A stretch of DNA of 64,000 bases from Microlunatus parietis (GCF_013407955.1 NZ_JACCBU010000001.1:3720001-3784000); one strand, 5' to 3'. Shown: positions 1-9,246, numbered from the stretch's first letter. Program-made: numbers and translations. The notes: generated from the sequence alone by a model not told the origin.

Positions 1-1529
1 ACCGTCCAGAAGTCGCCCTTCACCTCCTGGTCGTCCATCGAGATGTTCCAGTTGTTGAAGGCCCAGTGCAGATGCCCGTTCGCGCCGCGCGCCGCGGCCA
101 GCCAGCCGATCAGGCGCTGGTAGTACTGCGGCTGGTCGACGAACCGGTTGAGGAAGCCCAGCGTCGGGATGTTGCAGTTGTAGAGCCAGAGATCCTTGCC
201 CTCCGCGCGTGCCTTGTCCCAGGCCGCCGGGTGGGTCTCGTAGTTGAGCAGGTTGGGGATCACGACGTCCTCGTACTGGCTGATCTCACTGGCCAGGCCT
301 TCGTGGAAGGTGGCGTCGCCGATCTTGACCTCGGGCCAGATCGCCTTGATCTTGCCGTAGATGCCGAGCCAGCCCTCCTTGCCGACCGCGCCCTGCGGCT
401 CGTCGCCGACATGCATCCACCAGCGCTGGTCCCAGCCCTTGGCCTTCACATGATCACGCAGCGCGGTGACGTACTGCGTGATGTAGCTGTCGGCCTCGGC
501 GGTGTCCCAGTCGACGTACTTCTTGATCAACTTCCCGTCCGGCCCGGTGGCCAGCGTCTCGACGTCCCACTTCGACCAGTAGCCGGGGCCGCCGGCCATC
601 CAGAGGCCCTCGAGCCGGCTGACGGTGCCACGCTCGGTGAAGAACTCGACCACCTCGTCGACCCGGCTCCAGTCGAAGTGCACGGTGCCGTCGGGATCGA
701 CCCTGGTCTGCTCGCCCTGCATCAGCAGCGTGCTCATCGGCAGCGAGAGGTTGTTGTTGCGGTAGTCCTTGCGGATCCGCGCGTAGTCCTCCATCAGCTT
801 CCACCACTCGGGGCTGAACGGGGAGAAGCCGTAGTTGGCGAGCATCGTCTCCACCGGCGGTTCCTGATACGAGACCGTACCGAAGAATAACGTCCACTCG
901 ACGTCGGTGAAGCCGCTGTCCTTGGCGTCCGGGATGGTCACCGGCCGGACGTTGATCGACAGCGGCAGGCTCAGGTTGCCTCGGTCTGTCTCCAGCGTGA
1001 CCGTGCCGCGGTAGACCCCGCCGGCGGCGTCCCGCGGCACCTTGACCCGGACCCAGACCGGCTGGGTCCGGTTCGCCCCGACCTTGATCGACGGCGTGTT
1101 CGACAGCCCGTCCGGGAAGTCGTCCGGCGCCGGCCGGCTCGGTGCGTAGACGATCTGTTTGCTGCCGTTCTTGTCGAAGACCGAGTTGTGGTTCAGCGAG
1201 GTGAACTTGACGAAGTTGTACGTCAGGTTCGACGCGGCGATCGTGTGCCGGCCGGCGGTCAGCGAGCCGAACGAGACCTTCTTGATCGTGAACTCGCGGT
1301 CCCAGCGGACGACCACCTGGCCGGCCTCGAACTCGTTCCGGGCCGAGTCGAGGGCGAGTGCCGAGGCACCGCCGGTGTCGTCCGGCAGCGAGTCCGGAAA
1401 GACGTGGGTGGACGCGCGCGCCGCCCAGAGCAAAGGCTTCGCAGCTGATTCGGCGGCCGGTGCGGTGAGCGCGGTCGCCACGCAGGCGACGGCGAGCACC
1501 AGGGCAGCGAACAACGGGAACGGCTTCAT
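1..1529 (-). CDS. Secreted DUF4091/GH123-like glycoside hydrolase, C-terminus cut by window edge
   Basis: At least 509 residues are visible and the gene runs off the left edge. It starts MKPFPLFAALVLAVACVATA, a Sec signal peptide ending near AESAA. A beta-sandwich-like N-terminal part follows, with the phrases RNEFEAGQVVVRW and PVWVRVKVP typical of the N-terminal domain of DUF4091/GH123-like proteins. The later part has WWMHVGDEP, which fits the acidic catalytic motif region of a TIM barrel. The ATG at 1529 is preceded by GGAG about eight bases upstream. Family members are exported glycosidases acting on N-acetylhexosamine or plant glycans. The substrate cannot be told from sequence. It lies near an arabinan locus but is separated from it by other genes. 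Confidence 0.75.
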   Translation of the reverse strand, partial: MKPFPLFAALVLAVACVATALTAPAAESAAKPLLWAARASTHVFPDSLPDDTGGASALALDSARNEFEAGQVVVRWDREFTIKKVSFGSLTAGRHTIAASNLTYNFVKFTSLNHNSVFDKNGSKQIVYAPSRPAPDDFPDGLSNTPSIKVGANRTQPVWVRVKVPRDAAGGVYRGTVTLETDRGNLSLPLSINVRPVTIPDAKDSGFTDVEWTLFFGTVSYQEPPVETMLANYGFSPFSPEWWKLMEDYARIRKDYRNNNLSLPMSTLLMQGEQTRVDPDGTVHFDWSRVDEVVEFFTERGTVSRLEGLWMAGGPGYWSKWDVETLATGPDGKLIKKYVDWDTAEADSYITQYVTALRDHVKAKGWDQRWWMHVGDEPQGAVGKEGWLGIYGKIKAIWPEVKIGDATFHEGLASEISQYEDVVIPNLLNYETHPAAWDKARAEGKDLWLYNCNIPTLGFLNRFVDQPQYYQRLIGWLAAARGANGHLHWAFNNWNISMDDQEVKGDFWT

Positions 1530-1600
1530 CGGCTGACTCCCCTACAGTCGGTGGAAACCTCATTGTTGGAACCGGCCGAGCACGGCGACAACCAACCCGA

Positions 1601-1927
1601 CTAGACCACTGGCTCCGCGTCCGGCGGCGGGCCGCGGTCGGGTCCGGGTTCGATCACCCGGCGGACGTCGCCGGCGGGCAGCCAGACCCGCTGCCGGCGC
1701 CGGTCGTGCAGCTCGACCAGGACCACCGGGCGGACCCAGCGGGTGACGTGGCCGCGGACCCATTCCTCCCCGTCGCGGGCCCAGACGACTCGGGCCTCGA
1801 CCTCGATCCGGGTGTGGTCGCTGAGGTAGCGAGCAGTCTCCCCCGCCGGCCACTCCTCGTTCTCGACCTGTTGCTGCTCCTCGGGCGAGAGCTTCTCCCA
1901 CCAGAACGAGTCCCTGACACCTGCCAT
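1601..1927 (-). CDS. Hypothetical 108-residue protein
   Basis: I do not recognise this family. The protein is soluble, with no membrane segment. Its acidic N-terminal half (EKLSPEEQQQ, ENEEWPAGET) is followed by a beta-rich segment with alternating charged and Val residues (VRPVVLVELHDRRRQRVWLPAGDVRRV). This could be a small SH3- or KOW-like barrel, which is inference. There is no Shine-Dalgarno before the ATG, but GATACT sits about six bases upstream, so a leaderless transcript is plausible. It lies 71 bases upstream of the glycosidase gene on the same strand and could be cotranscribed with it. Confidence 0.5.
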   Translation of the reverse strand: MAGVRDSFWWEKLSPEEQQQVENEEWPAGETARYLSDHTRIEVEARVVWARDGEEWVRGHVTRWVRPVVLVELHDRRRQRVWLPAGDVRRVIEPGPDRGPPPDAEPVV

Positions 1928-2366
1928 GGCGTCAGTATCGAACAGGTGAGCGATTTTTCCAACCTGGACCCCGTCCGTGATGTGGGACACCGGCGAACTC
2001 GGTTGAATCCGGCGCCGGTCGTCGTGGATCATCGACGGCAGGTCATGAGTGTCAGCGTCAAGCCCCGGCTCGCTGACCGGCAACCCTCGCGGAAGCGGGT
2101 GGGGTGCTCCGGGTGAGGACCTGGTCCGGCACAACGTCGGACAAGCCACTTCCAGACATGCGGAGGCACGAATGATCACGAAGGGAACAGCGGAACCGCT
2201 CTGGCGGGACCCCGCGGCGACGTTCCGCTCCCGGCTCCATGTTGATCTTGCTCGGACGGCGAGCGCCGTCTGTTGTCGAATGCGCTGACCGCGTCCCTTC
2301 GACAACTCCGCCCTGCCCGGCTCGCCGTACGGCGGCCTGAGGCTCGGCCCTGCCCCGAGGATGATC
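1928..2366. other. Intergenic region with no convincing gene
   Basis: About 440 bases lie between the divergent hypothetical gene and the cysteine dioxygenase gene. Open frames here on both strands lack recognisable protein features. The only clear structure is the inverted repeat at 2272-2306, annotated separately. The last bases hold the CCCCGAGG ribosome-binding site of the dioxygenase gene. Confidence 0.5.
2272..2306. repeat. Inverted repeat GTTGTCGAA / TTCGACAAC
   Basis: Perfect 9-bp arms at 2272-2280 and 2298-2306 are separated by 17 bases. The right arm lies in CCCTTCGACAAC, matching the first part of the REP-like CCCTTCGACAAGCTCAGGG sequence at 4548-4570. It is therefore probably a decayed copy of that repeat family. 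An operator for the downstream dioxygenase gene is the alternative. Confidence 0.55.
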
Positions 2367-2849
2367 ATGTCCGACTTCGATTCCCCCAATCCCCACCTGA
2401 TCCAGCACGCCCGGATCATCGCGGCCACGCCGCGGCTCTGGCACTCCGCGGTCACGTTCGACCCGGACCGCCGCTTCCGTACCCATCTGCACTCGGCGCC
2501 CGATTACGAGGCCTGGCTGCAGACCTGGCTGCCCGGCCAGTCGACCGACTGGCACGACCACGGCGCCGGCAGCGGCGTCATTCTCGTCCTGCAGGGCACC
2601 CTGCTGGAGCACCTGGCCTGGGGCGACCCGACCCGGCCGGCCCAGATCGATCCCGAGCCGATCGAGCACACGGCCGGGCGGCCCGCCGAGTTCGGCCCGT
2701 TCCACATCCACCGGCTGGTGAACAGCTCGCCCGATCCGGCGATCAGCCTGCACCTGTATCCGCCGACCCTGGTCGAGGCCAGGCGGTACGCGCGCTACGG
2801 CGATCTGCTCGACTCGGTGGACGTACGACTGGTCGGGGCGCCGCAGTGA
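2367..2849 (+). CDS. Cysteine dioxygenase (cupin)
   Basis: A single cupin domain of 160 residues, as expected for bacterial thiol dioxygenases, which oxidise cysteine to cysteine sulfinate with non-haem Fe(II). Iron-ligand motifs are visible: DWHDHGAGSGV (His about 63 and 65) and, in the second cupin motif, FHIHRLVN (His about 113/115). The ATG at 2367 is preferred over the one at 2361 because GAGG at 2357-2360 then has six-base spacing. Its stop overlaps the GTG start of the next gene (GTGA), so the two are translationally coupled. A related thiol such as 3-mercaptopropionate is a possible alternative substrate. Confidence 0.87.
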   Translation: MSDFDSPNPHLIQHARIIAATPRLWHSAVTFDPDRRFRTHLHSAPDYEAWLQTWLPGQSTDWHDHGAGSGVILVLQGTLLEHLAWGDPTRPAQIDPEPIEHTAGRPAEFGPFHIHRLVNSSPDPAISLHLYPPTLVEARRYARYGDLLDSVDVRLVGAPQ

Positions 2850-3304
2850 CCCTCTCCCCCGCCGGCACGACCCTCACCGCGCCACCCCGCCGGATCGCGT
2901 CGCGACTCCCGGCGCTGACCCCGGCCGAGGCCAGGCACGCCTGGGACGCCGGCGCTACCGTGATCGACCTCCGGTCACCGGCCGAACGCCGCCGGTCCGG
3001 GGAACTGCCCGGGGCGTTGCAGCTCGGCGCCGACCAGGTGGCCGAGCTCGACCTCTCCGACGAGGCGACCGTGATCCTGGTCTGCGGCTCAGGCGACCGC
3101 TCCGACCGGCTGGCCGAGGTGCTGCACCGGCGCGGTCGCGGCAACGTCACCTGGGTCAGCGGCGGCTACCGCGGTTGGCTGGACGCGATCTGGCGGCAGT
3201 GGTCGGAGATGCTGGTCTGCGATCCGGGCACGCCGCCCGGCCGGTTCGCGCGGCTGATCACCCACTCGAGTTCACCGGCTCGGCGACCCGGCGCGGCCGG
3301 TTGA
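2846..3304 (+). CDS. Rhodanese-like sulfurtransferase
   Basis: A single rhodanese domain of 152 residues. It shows GATVIDLRSPAERR near the start, the active-site loop VCGSGDRSDRLAEVL with the catalytic Cys, and the terminal WVSGGYRGWLDA motif. The GTG start overlaps the dioxygenase stop. CDO-rhodanese pairs or fusions are known, and the pair probably handles sulfur released from cysteine oxidation (inference). The last 47 bases overlap tail-to-tail with the DUF418 gene on the other strand. Confidence 0.87.
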   Translation: MTLSPAGTTLTAPPRRIASRLPALTPAEARHAWDAGATVIDLRSPAERRRSGELPGALQLGADQVAELDLSDEATVILVCGSGDRSDRLAEVLHRRGRGNVTWVSGGYRGWLDAIWRQWSEMLVCDPGTPPGRFARLITHSSSPARRPGAAG

Positions 3305-4436
3305 CCAGCCGGCGGAGCAGCCAGTCCGCCGGGCCGGGCCGGTTCGCCGCCTGCAGCAGGTTGGCCACGATCGCCGCGGTCAGCCAGGCGGCGAGCGCGA
3401 TCAGCAGCGAACCGGCCGGGCCGACCCAGGCCCCGAGGCCGAGGAACGCGGTCGACGAGAGCAGGATCAGCGCCGCCTCCATGACGATGTAGCAGGTCAG
3501 TGATCGCTGCCCGATCGCGGTCAGCGGCCGGGCCCAGCGCGCGTCGGCCGGGACGCGGCGGCCGATCAGCCCGAAGATCGCCGCGTACGCGAAGCCGCCG
3601 GCGAGCCCGGACGTCACATGGAGCGCCTGCGCCCACCAACCGTGGCCCGGCGCGAGCACCCCGGTGTTGATCAGGGCCAGCGGAACCGCGCCGACGATCG
3701 AGACCGGCAGCCCGACGGCGATGATCCGGCGCAGCAGGCCGAGGTTCCGCTCCGGTTCCTCGAGCAGTCGCCGGCGGCCCGCCCAGACACCGACCAGCAC
3801 GGCCAGCGCGACCGGGAACAGGGTGACGTTGATGATCACCCCGGACACCCAGCTGATCAGCCGGTAGATCAGATCGGCCGGTGCATACCCCAGGTGACCG
3901 AGCGCCAGCGCCGGCGCTTCCTCGGTCGGGCTGGCCGACAACAGGAAACCCAGCACTACGGAGGTGATCACGGCGATGCCGGCGACCACGATGATCACCC
4001 GCCGCAGCGTCCGGTCGTCCCGGACCAGTACGCCGGCGATCAGCATGGTGATCACGCCGTACGGGCCGAGGATCTCGACCGGGGTCACCAGCAGGGCCAT
4101 TCCCAGGCCGAAGATCAACATCCATCGGCCGCGCCGCCGGACCCGGGACCGGATCTCGTCGTCCGGCTCGCCGCGCCGCCGCCGGCTCTCGATGATCAAC
4201 ACGAGACCGTACCCGAGCAGGGCGGCGAACAACGGGAACGACCGGCTGAAGACGAAGAAGGTGAGGCCGAGGTTGGCCAGCTGATCGGCCAGGCTGCCGG
4301 TCGGCCGCAGCCGCTCGTCGACGTTCACCAGGTCCTGACCGGTGATCAACAACGGGGCGTGGGCCAGCGCGATCAGCAGCAGCATGAAGCCGCGGGCGAG
4401 GTCCGGGGCGAGCATCCGTCCGGGTGAACTGGTCAT
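3258..4436 (-). CDS. DUF418 (YeiB-like) membrane protein, copy 1
   Basis: 392 residues with about ten hydrophobic segments. The N-terminal signature is APDLARGFMLLLIALAHAP and the C-terminal DUF418 part has GQRSLTCYIVMEA and PGPADWLLRRL. The start at 4436 (MTSSPG) was chosen because the family signature begins nearby. A longer frame upstream only translates the REP-like repeat. Function is unknown in the family; YeiB-like proteins are integral inner-membrane proteins related to acyltransferase-type membrane folds. A paralogue lies at 16944-18179. The stop codon is formed by the TCA half of a TGATCA palindrome. Confidence 0.82.
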   Translation of the reverse strand: MTSSPGRMLAPDLARGFMLLLIALAHAPLLITGQDLVNVDERLRPTGSLADQLANLGLTFFVFSRSFPLFAALLGYGLVLIIESRRRRGEPDDEIRSRVRRRGRWMLIFGLGMALLVTPVEILGPYGVITMLIAGVLVRDDRTLRRVIIVVAGIAVITSVVLGFLLSASPTEEAPALALGHLGYAPADLIYRLISWVSGVIINVTLFPVALAVLVGVWAGRRRLLEEPERNLGLLRRIIAVGLPVSIVGAVPLALINTGVLAPGHGWWAQALHVTSGLAGGFAYAAIFGLIGRRVPADARWARPLTAIGQRSLTCYIVMEAALILLSSTAFLGLGAWVGPAGSLLIALAAWLTAAIVANLLQAANRPGPADWLLRRLVNRPRRVAEPVNSSG

Positions 4437-4516
4437 GGCACCAGCCCAGCAGCGGAACGGACTTCGCACGAGCCCCCGATCGGCCAGAACCCCGGTCCGA
4501 TCGGCCAGAGCTTTGT

Positions 4517-4571
4517 GCCTGTCGAAGGGCCAGGCGCGATCTGACTTGCCCTTCGACAAGCTCAGGGAGCG
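4517..4571. repeat. REP-like inverted repeat (GTCGAAGGGC / GCCCTTCGACAAGCTCAGGG)
   Basis: Facing copies GCCTGTCGAAGGGC (4517-4530) and GCCCTTCGACAAGCTCAGGG (4548-4567) lie between the LacI stop and the DUF418 start. This is the widespread high-GC repeat whose translation gives SLSKG-type peptides. It could form a hairpin acting as a terminator after the lacI gene. Related single or decayed copies lie at 13159 and 2272. Confidence 0.75.
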
Positions 4572-4585
4572 TTGTGGCTTGGCCC

Positions 4586-5587
4586 CTAGCGGCCCATCGA
4601 GCTCTCGCGGAGCCGGAGGGTCCACGGCACGGCGATCGACTCGGCGGGCCGGGACGGCTCCTCGATCCGGGCCAGCAGCAGCCGCAGCGCCTCGGCGGCG
4701 AGGAACTCCAGATCGGCGGCGACGGTGGTCAGGGTCGGGTTGCCGAACCGCCCCTCCGCGATGTCGTCGAAGCCGGCGATGGCGATCCGGCCCGGCACGT
4801 CGACCCGGGCCTCGACGCAGGCCCGGACCGCGCCGATCGCCATCAGGTCGTTGAAACAGAACACCGCATCGGGCGGCTCCGGCAGGGCCAGCAGTTGCTC
4901 CATCGCCTGCTTGCCGTCGATCCGGTCGTAGTGGGCGACTCCGATCACCAGCTCCGGCCGGTACGGCAGCCCGGCGCTCGCCAACGCCTGCCGGTAGCCC
5001 TCGAGCCGGACCGACGCGGTGCCGGCCACCGACTCCCGGCCGATCGCGGCGATCCTGGTCCGGCCCAGCGAGATCAGATGGTCGGTCATCGCCCGTGACG
5101 CGGCGACCGAGTCGACCGCGACATGATCAAATCCTGGCGGCACGGCCCGCTCGCCGAGCAGCACCAGCGGCAGGTCGTCGGCCCGGTCGGCGATCTCGTC
5201 GGCGTCGACCGCCAGCGGCGAGAAGATCATGCCGTCGATCACGTGCGACCGCATGCCGTTCAGCACCAGCCGTTCGGCCTCCGGCTCGGCGCCGGTCGCG
5301 TCCAGCAGCAGCAGCGAACCGAGCTTCGCGGCCGCCGCACTGAACCGGGCGCCGAGCTCGGCGAAGTACGGCGAGTCCAGCTGCGGCAACGCCAGCGCGA
5401 TGAAGCCGGCCCGGCCGTGCTTCAACTGCCGTGCGCTGACGTTGGGCCGGTAGCGCAGCTCCTCGATCGCGGCCTGCACCTTGGCCCGGGTGGCCGGGCT
5501 GACGTGTTCGTACTCGTTGACGACGTTCGACGCCGTCTTGACGCTGACCCCGGCCAACTCGGCGACATCCTTCAGCCGGGCAACCAT
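4586..5587 (-). CDS. LacI-family regulator of the arabinan locus
   Basis: 333 residues: an N-terminal helix-turn-helix (DVAELAGVSVKTASNVVN, residues 6-23) and a periplasmic-binding-like effector domain (AIEELRYRPN hinge, FCFNDLMAIGA, IAIAGFDDI). The ATG at 5587 has GGAGGG upstream; a GTG 45 bases earlier is less likely. It is the fourth gene of a same-strand run behind the binding protein and two permeases, starting 16 bases after the second permease. It probably represses the sugar importer and divergent arabinosidase genes through the TTACAACG(A/G)TTA boxes at 8969-9260, with an arabinose-type sugar as inducer (inference). Confidence 0.88.
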   Translation of the reverse strand: MVARLKDVAELAGVSVKTASNVVNEYEHVSPATRAKVQAAIEELRYRPNVSARQLKHGRAGFIALALPQLDSPYFAELGARFSAAAAKLGSLLLLDATGAEPEAERLVLNGMRSHVIDGMIFSPLAVDADEIADRADDLPLVLLGERAVPPGFDHVAVDSVAASRAMTDHLISLGRTRIAAIGRESVAGTASVRLEGYRQALASAGLPYRPELVIGVAHYDRIDGKQAMEQLLALPEPPDAVFCFNDLMAIGAVRACVEARVDVPGRIAIAGFDDIAEGRFGNPTLTTVAADLEFLAAEALRLLLARIEEPSRPAESIAVPWTLRLRESSMGR

Positions 5588-5603
5588 CCCACCCTCCGCG
5601 GGC

Positions 5604-6494
5604 TCAGCCCTTGATGCCGCTGGTGGCGACACCCTCGATGACGTAACGCTGGACGAAAGCGTACAAGATCAACACCGGGATCGCGGCGACGGTCGCACCG
5701 GCCATCACCACCGGATAGTCGACCGCGAACGCACCGCGCAGACTGGACAGACCGGCCGGCAGCGTCATCCGTTCCGGCGAGAACAGGACGAAGATCGGCC
5801 AGACGAAGTCGTTCCAGTTGCCGAGGAAGGCCAGGATGCCGAGGGTGACCAGCGCCGGCCGGGAGATCGGCAGCACGATCCGGGTCAGGATCGTCCAGGT
5901 GTTGGCGCCGTCGATCAGCGCCGTCTCCTCCAACTCCCGTGGGATGGAGAGGAAGAACTGGCGCAAGAAGAAGACGCCGAACGCGCCCGCGGCACCGGGC
6001 ACCACCAGGGCGAAGATCGTGTCCAGCCAGTACAGCCGGTCCATCAGCAGATAGTTCGGCATCAGGAACACGAAGCCCGGGATGAACATCGTGGCGATCA
6101 GCACGACGAAGATCAGATTCCGGCCGCGGAACTGCATTCGGGCCAACGCGTAGGCCGCCATCGCTGAGATCGCCAACACCAGCAGCGAGTGCAGCACGGC
6201 CGCGACCAGCGAGTTGAAGGCCCAGAGCAGAACCGGGTTCTGCGCCTCGTTGAAGATGATCTCGAACGCCCGGAACGTGATCTCGTCGGGGATCAGGGTG
6301 ATCGGAATCCGCCGGGCATCGACCTGGGTCCGGAACGAGGTGAGGAACATCCACAGGATCGGCACCACGAAGATCAGGGACAAGATCACCAACCCGACCC
6401 AGAAGGCCGGGCCGTTGCGATCCCGGCGATAGGCTCGGCGACGGCCGGTGGTCGGCTTGGCCCTGGTCGGTTCGGTCTCGGTCGAGGTGGTCAT
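5604..6494 (-). CDS. Carbohydrate ABC transporter permease, MalG type
   Basis: 296 residues with six hydrophobic segments. The EAA loop contacting the ATPase is visible as EETALIDGANTWTILTRIVLPIS-like sequence around residues 190-212. It forms the inner-membrane channel with the MalF-type partner encoded just upstream, whose stop overlaps this start (ATGA, 6491-6494). No ATPase gene is in the cluster; importers of this family in actinobacteria often share a MsiK-type ATPase encoded elsewhere. Confidence 0.92.
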   Translation of the reverse strand: MTTSTETEPTRAKPTTGRRRAYRRDRNGPAFWVGLVILSLIFVVPILWMFLTSFRTQVDARRIPITLIPDEITFRAFEIIFNEAQNPVLLWAFNSLVAAVLHSLLVLAISAMAAYALARMQFRGRNLIFVVLIATMFIPGFVFLMPNYLLMDRLYWLDTIFALVVPGAAGAFGVFFLRQFFLSIPRELEETALIDGANTWTILTRIVLPISRPALVTLGILAFLGNWNDFVWPIFVLFSPERMTLPAGLSSLRGAFAVDYPVVMAGATVAAIPVLILYAFVQRYVIEGVATSGIKG

Positions 6495-7477
6495 GGCTTG
6501 CGCTCCCTCAGGGCCAGGAAGTTGATCACGGCGATGATCGCCAGGAAGATCGCCAGGATGTAGCTCATCGCCGACGCCGAGCCCATCTTGAACTCGCGCA
6601 GGCCCTCCTGGGTCATCACCATGATCGCGGTGCGGGTACTGTCACCCGGCCCGCCGTTCGTCACCAGATAGGACTGGCCGAACATATTGGCACTGGCCAG
6701 GATCGTGATCGTGATGATGAAGACCATCACCATCCGCAAACCCGGCAGCGTGATGTGGATGAGCTTGCCCCAGCCGCCGGCGCCGTCGATCTCGGCCGCC
6801 TCGTACTGTTCGGCCGGGATGCTCTGGATGCCGGCCAGGTAGATCACGGTGTTGAACCCGAGGGTCCACCAGACCGTCATCGCGACCAGGGCGATCCAGG
6901 CCCACGGCTGGGTCTGGGTCCAGCCGATCGGCTCGTACGGAGCCAGCGGCAGCACGAGGTCGAACGCCCGGTAGAAGAACTCGATCACGGCGTTGATCAG
7001 GCCGAAGTCGGTCTCCAGCAGGTAGTTGAACAGGACGCCGATCACCGCGACGCCGAGCACGAACGGCGCGAAGATCATCGCCCGGAAGAACGTCCGGGCC
7101 GGGAACCGCCGGTTCAACAGCAAGGCGACGCCGAGCGGGATCACGACCAGGAACGGCACGCTGGCCACGGTGAAGATCCCCGTGTTCGTCATGCCGACCC
7201 AGAACCGCTCCGAGATCACCGACTCCGGATCGAACAGGTCGATGTAGTTCTGGGCTCCGACGAACGGCTTCTCCGGCAGCAGGTAGTCCCAGTCGTGCAG
7301 GCTGATCCAGATGCCGAAGATCGCCGGGCCGACCACGAAGGTGAGCAGCAAGATCACGTACGGCGCACACAGGGCGTACGGCGTCAACGGATGGTGCAGT
7401 CGCAGCCTGCCGCGCCGACGATGCTGAGCTCCTGCACCCGTCCGAGGTTTCGTCTGCTCCTGGACGGCGGCGCTCAT
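6491..7477 (-). CDS. Carbohydrate ABC transporter permease, MalF type
   Basis: 328 residues. A charged cytoplasmic N-terminus is followed by LTPYALCAPYVILLLTFVVGP and five further membrane segments. The EAA loop reads EQYEAAEIDGAGGWGKLIHITLP. It pairs with the downstream MalG-type permease. The start codon overlaps the stop of the binding-protein gene at 7477, so the three transporter genes are translationally coupled. Confidence 0.92.
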   Translation of the reverse strand: MSAAVQEQTKPRTGAGAQHRRRGRLRLHHPLTPYALCAPYVILLLTFVVGPAIFGIWISLHDWDYLLPEKPFVGAQNYIDLFDPESVISERFWVGMTNTGIFTVASVPFLVVIPLGVALLLNRRFPARTFFRAMIFAPFVLGVAVIGVLFNYLLETDFGLINAVIEFFYRAFDLVLPLAPYEPIGWTQTQPWAWIALVAMTVWWTLGFNTVIYLAGIQSIPAEQYEAAEIDGAGGWGKLIHITLPGLRMVMVFIITITILASANMFGQSYLVTNGGPGDSTRTAIMVMTQEGLREFKMGSASAMSYILAIFLAIIAVINFLALRERKP

Positions 7478-8859
7478 CAGCCGTACTTCTTCTTGTTCGA
7501 CTCCAGCAGCTTGTTGCCCTTCGTCGCGGCCTCGCCGAGCGCATCGGCGATCGGCTTCCGGCCGAGCATCGCGTTACTGACCCCCGGACCCCATTCCTCC
7601 ATGACATCGGAGATGCCGGGCACCGGCGGGACGAAGCGCAGGTAGTCGACCTGCTTGGCGAACTCGGTGACGTACGGAAGATCCTTGAACTCCGGCAGGT
7701 CGCGGACCGAGTTACGCGCGGGCACCATCCCGGCGCCGGCCCAGGAGATCGACTGCTGGGAGATCCAGTTGACGAAGAACCGGGCGGCCTTGGTCTTGTT
7801 CTCGTCCGCCTTCTGCTGCCGCGGCAGCACGAACTGGTGCGAGCCGGACCAGGTGAACTGCTGACCGCCGATCACCGGGATCGGGGCGCAACCCCATTCC
7901 AGCTTCTTGTTCTCACTCAACGGCGTCGTCATCCACGGGCCGTTGATCATGAACGCGCCCTTGTCGTTGTTCAGCGACACCTGGTCGCCGTCACCGGCGG
8001 CGTTCTTCGGACTGTAGCCGTTGTCGATCAAGGACTTGAGCCACTCGATCGCCTTGATCGCCGGCTCGTCGCCGAAGCCGACCGCCGAGCCGTCGTCGGA
8101 GACCATGTGGCCGCCGAACTGGTAGACCAGCGACTGGGAGAGCAGGCCGCCGGCGCTGAGGGCGGACACCCAGAAGCCCTGGATCCCCTTGGACTTGCAC
8201 TGTTCCAAGATCGCCATGAACTCGTCGTGGTCGGTCGGCGGCTTGTCCGGATCCGCGCCGGCCTTCTCCAGCACCCGCTTGTTGTAGTAGAGGCCGGCCG
8301 GGTGCACGTCCAGCGGGATGCCGTAACGCTTCCCGTCGTACATGCCACCCTGCCAGGCCAGCGGAATGAAGTCGGCTTCGGTGAGATTCAGCGCGGTGGC
8401 GACGTCGTCCAGCGGCTGGATCACCTGACGGGCCGCGTTCGTCGCCAGCGTGTCGGCGTGCATGATGCCCACGTCCGGGCCCTTGCCGGTGCTGACCGCG
8501 GCCGGCAGCTTCTGGTAGTACTCCGCCCACTCGATCGTCGTGGTGGTGATCTTGATGTTCGGATTCTCTTTGGTGAACGTGTCGGTCAGCTTGCGCATGA
8601 TCGGACCGTCACCACCGGTCAGGCCGTTCCAGTACGCAAGCGTCACCGGCGGGCCGTCGTAGCCGCTGGCGCCGCCGTCGCCGGTGGGTGGCGCCTGCTG
8701 GCCGGGCCGACCGGCGGAGCCGGGGCCACAGGCGGTCAGCCCGAGGGCCGCCGCGCCGAGTGCGCCGCCGAGCAGGCCGCGCCGACTGATCGCCCCTCCA
8801 CTGAATGAGGGCCCGCTCATGCGGGGAACGGTGGTACCGAACGGGTTGGCCTTCGCCAT
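7477..8859 (-). CDS. Sugar-binding lipoprotein of ABC transporter (extracellular family 1)
   Basis: 460 residues. The N-terminal region has ISRRGLLGGALGAAALGLTAC: a twin-arginine motif plus a lipobox (LTAC), so it is probably exported by Tat and lipid-anchored. The mature part has family-1 solute-binding signatures (VTLAYWNGLTG, PDVGIMHADT, GIPLDVHPAGLYYNK, FMINGPWM, FVNWISQQ). The start at 8859 has an AGGAAGA ribosome site; a longer frame runs 32 codons upstream without one. It is first in a run binding protein-permease-permease-LacI. Arabinose oligosaccharides are the likely ligand, given the divergent GH51/GH43 genes (inference). Confidence 0.9.
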   Translation of the reverse strand: MAKANPFGTTVPRMSGPSFSGGAISRRGLLGGALGAAALGLTACGPGSAGRPGQQAPPTGDGGASGYDGPPVTLAYWNGLTGGDGPIMRKLTDTFTKENPNIKITTTTIEWAEYYQKLPAAVSTGKGPDVGIMHADTLATNAARQVIQPLDDVATALNLTEADFIPLAWQGGMYDGKRYGIPLDVHPAGLYYNKRVLEKAGADPDKPPTDHDEFMAILEQCKSKGIQGFWVSALSAGGLLSQSLVYQFGGHMVSDDGSAVGFGDEPAIKAIEWLKSLIDNGYSPKNAAGDGDQVSLNNDKGAFMINGPWMTTPLSENKKLEWGCAPIPVIGGQQFTWSGSHQFVLPRQQKADENKTKAARFFVNWISQQSISWAGAGMVPARNSVRDLPEFKDLPYVTEFAKQVDYLRFVPPVPGISDVMEEWGPGVSNAMLGRKPIADALGEAATKGNKLLESNKKKYG

Positions 8860-8968
8860 GTCTTCCTCCCTGAAGCATGTGAACCCGGGCATGATCGTCG
8901 AACTCGTCGTGCGACGTCTGCGTGCCGGCGGTCCCCGCGGCAGGCCGGCCAGCAACGATCACCCTGAC

Positions 8969-8981
8969 TTACAACGATTAC
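8969..8981 (+). promoter_or_regulatory. Putative LacI operator, box 1 (TTACAACGATTAC)
   Basis: Lies about 110 bases upstream of the binding-protein start. It has a central CG with AACGATT around it, like many LacI-family sites. Identical to box 2 and nearly identical to box 3. Confidence 0.65.
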
Positions 8982-9180
8982 TCGGGACCATACCCGGCAC
9001 CCCACCCGGCCGCAACGGTCCGAGCCGAGCCGGCCGACGACCGGATCGGGAGCGGTCGATCGATCCCGATCGGGTGATCATCCGCCCTGATCCAGACGCC
9101 TGTCGACAATCTCGATCTGACTAGGGATTTCGATCCACGAATCGGGATCTCAGCAGGTCCACGATCCCAGCGGGGCGCTT

Positions 9181-9193
9181 TTACAACGATTAC
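9181..9193 (+). promoter_or_regulatory. Putative LacI operator, box 2 (TTACAACGATTAC)
   Basis: An exact 13-base repeat of the box at 8969, sitting between the divergent importer operon and the arabinofuranosidase gene. Confidence 0.65.
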
Positions 9194-9246
9194 GAATCGC
9201 CCCGGCGAGCCGCTCGAGCGGCATTCCGCGAGGGCGGAAGGGATCT

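Noticed and set aside
2049..2288. 79-codon open frame upstream of the cysteine dioxygenase gene
   Set aside because: No ribosome site and no protein-like composition; it runs through the decayed REP-like inverted repeat.
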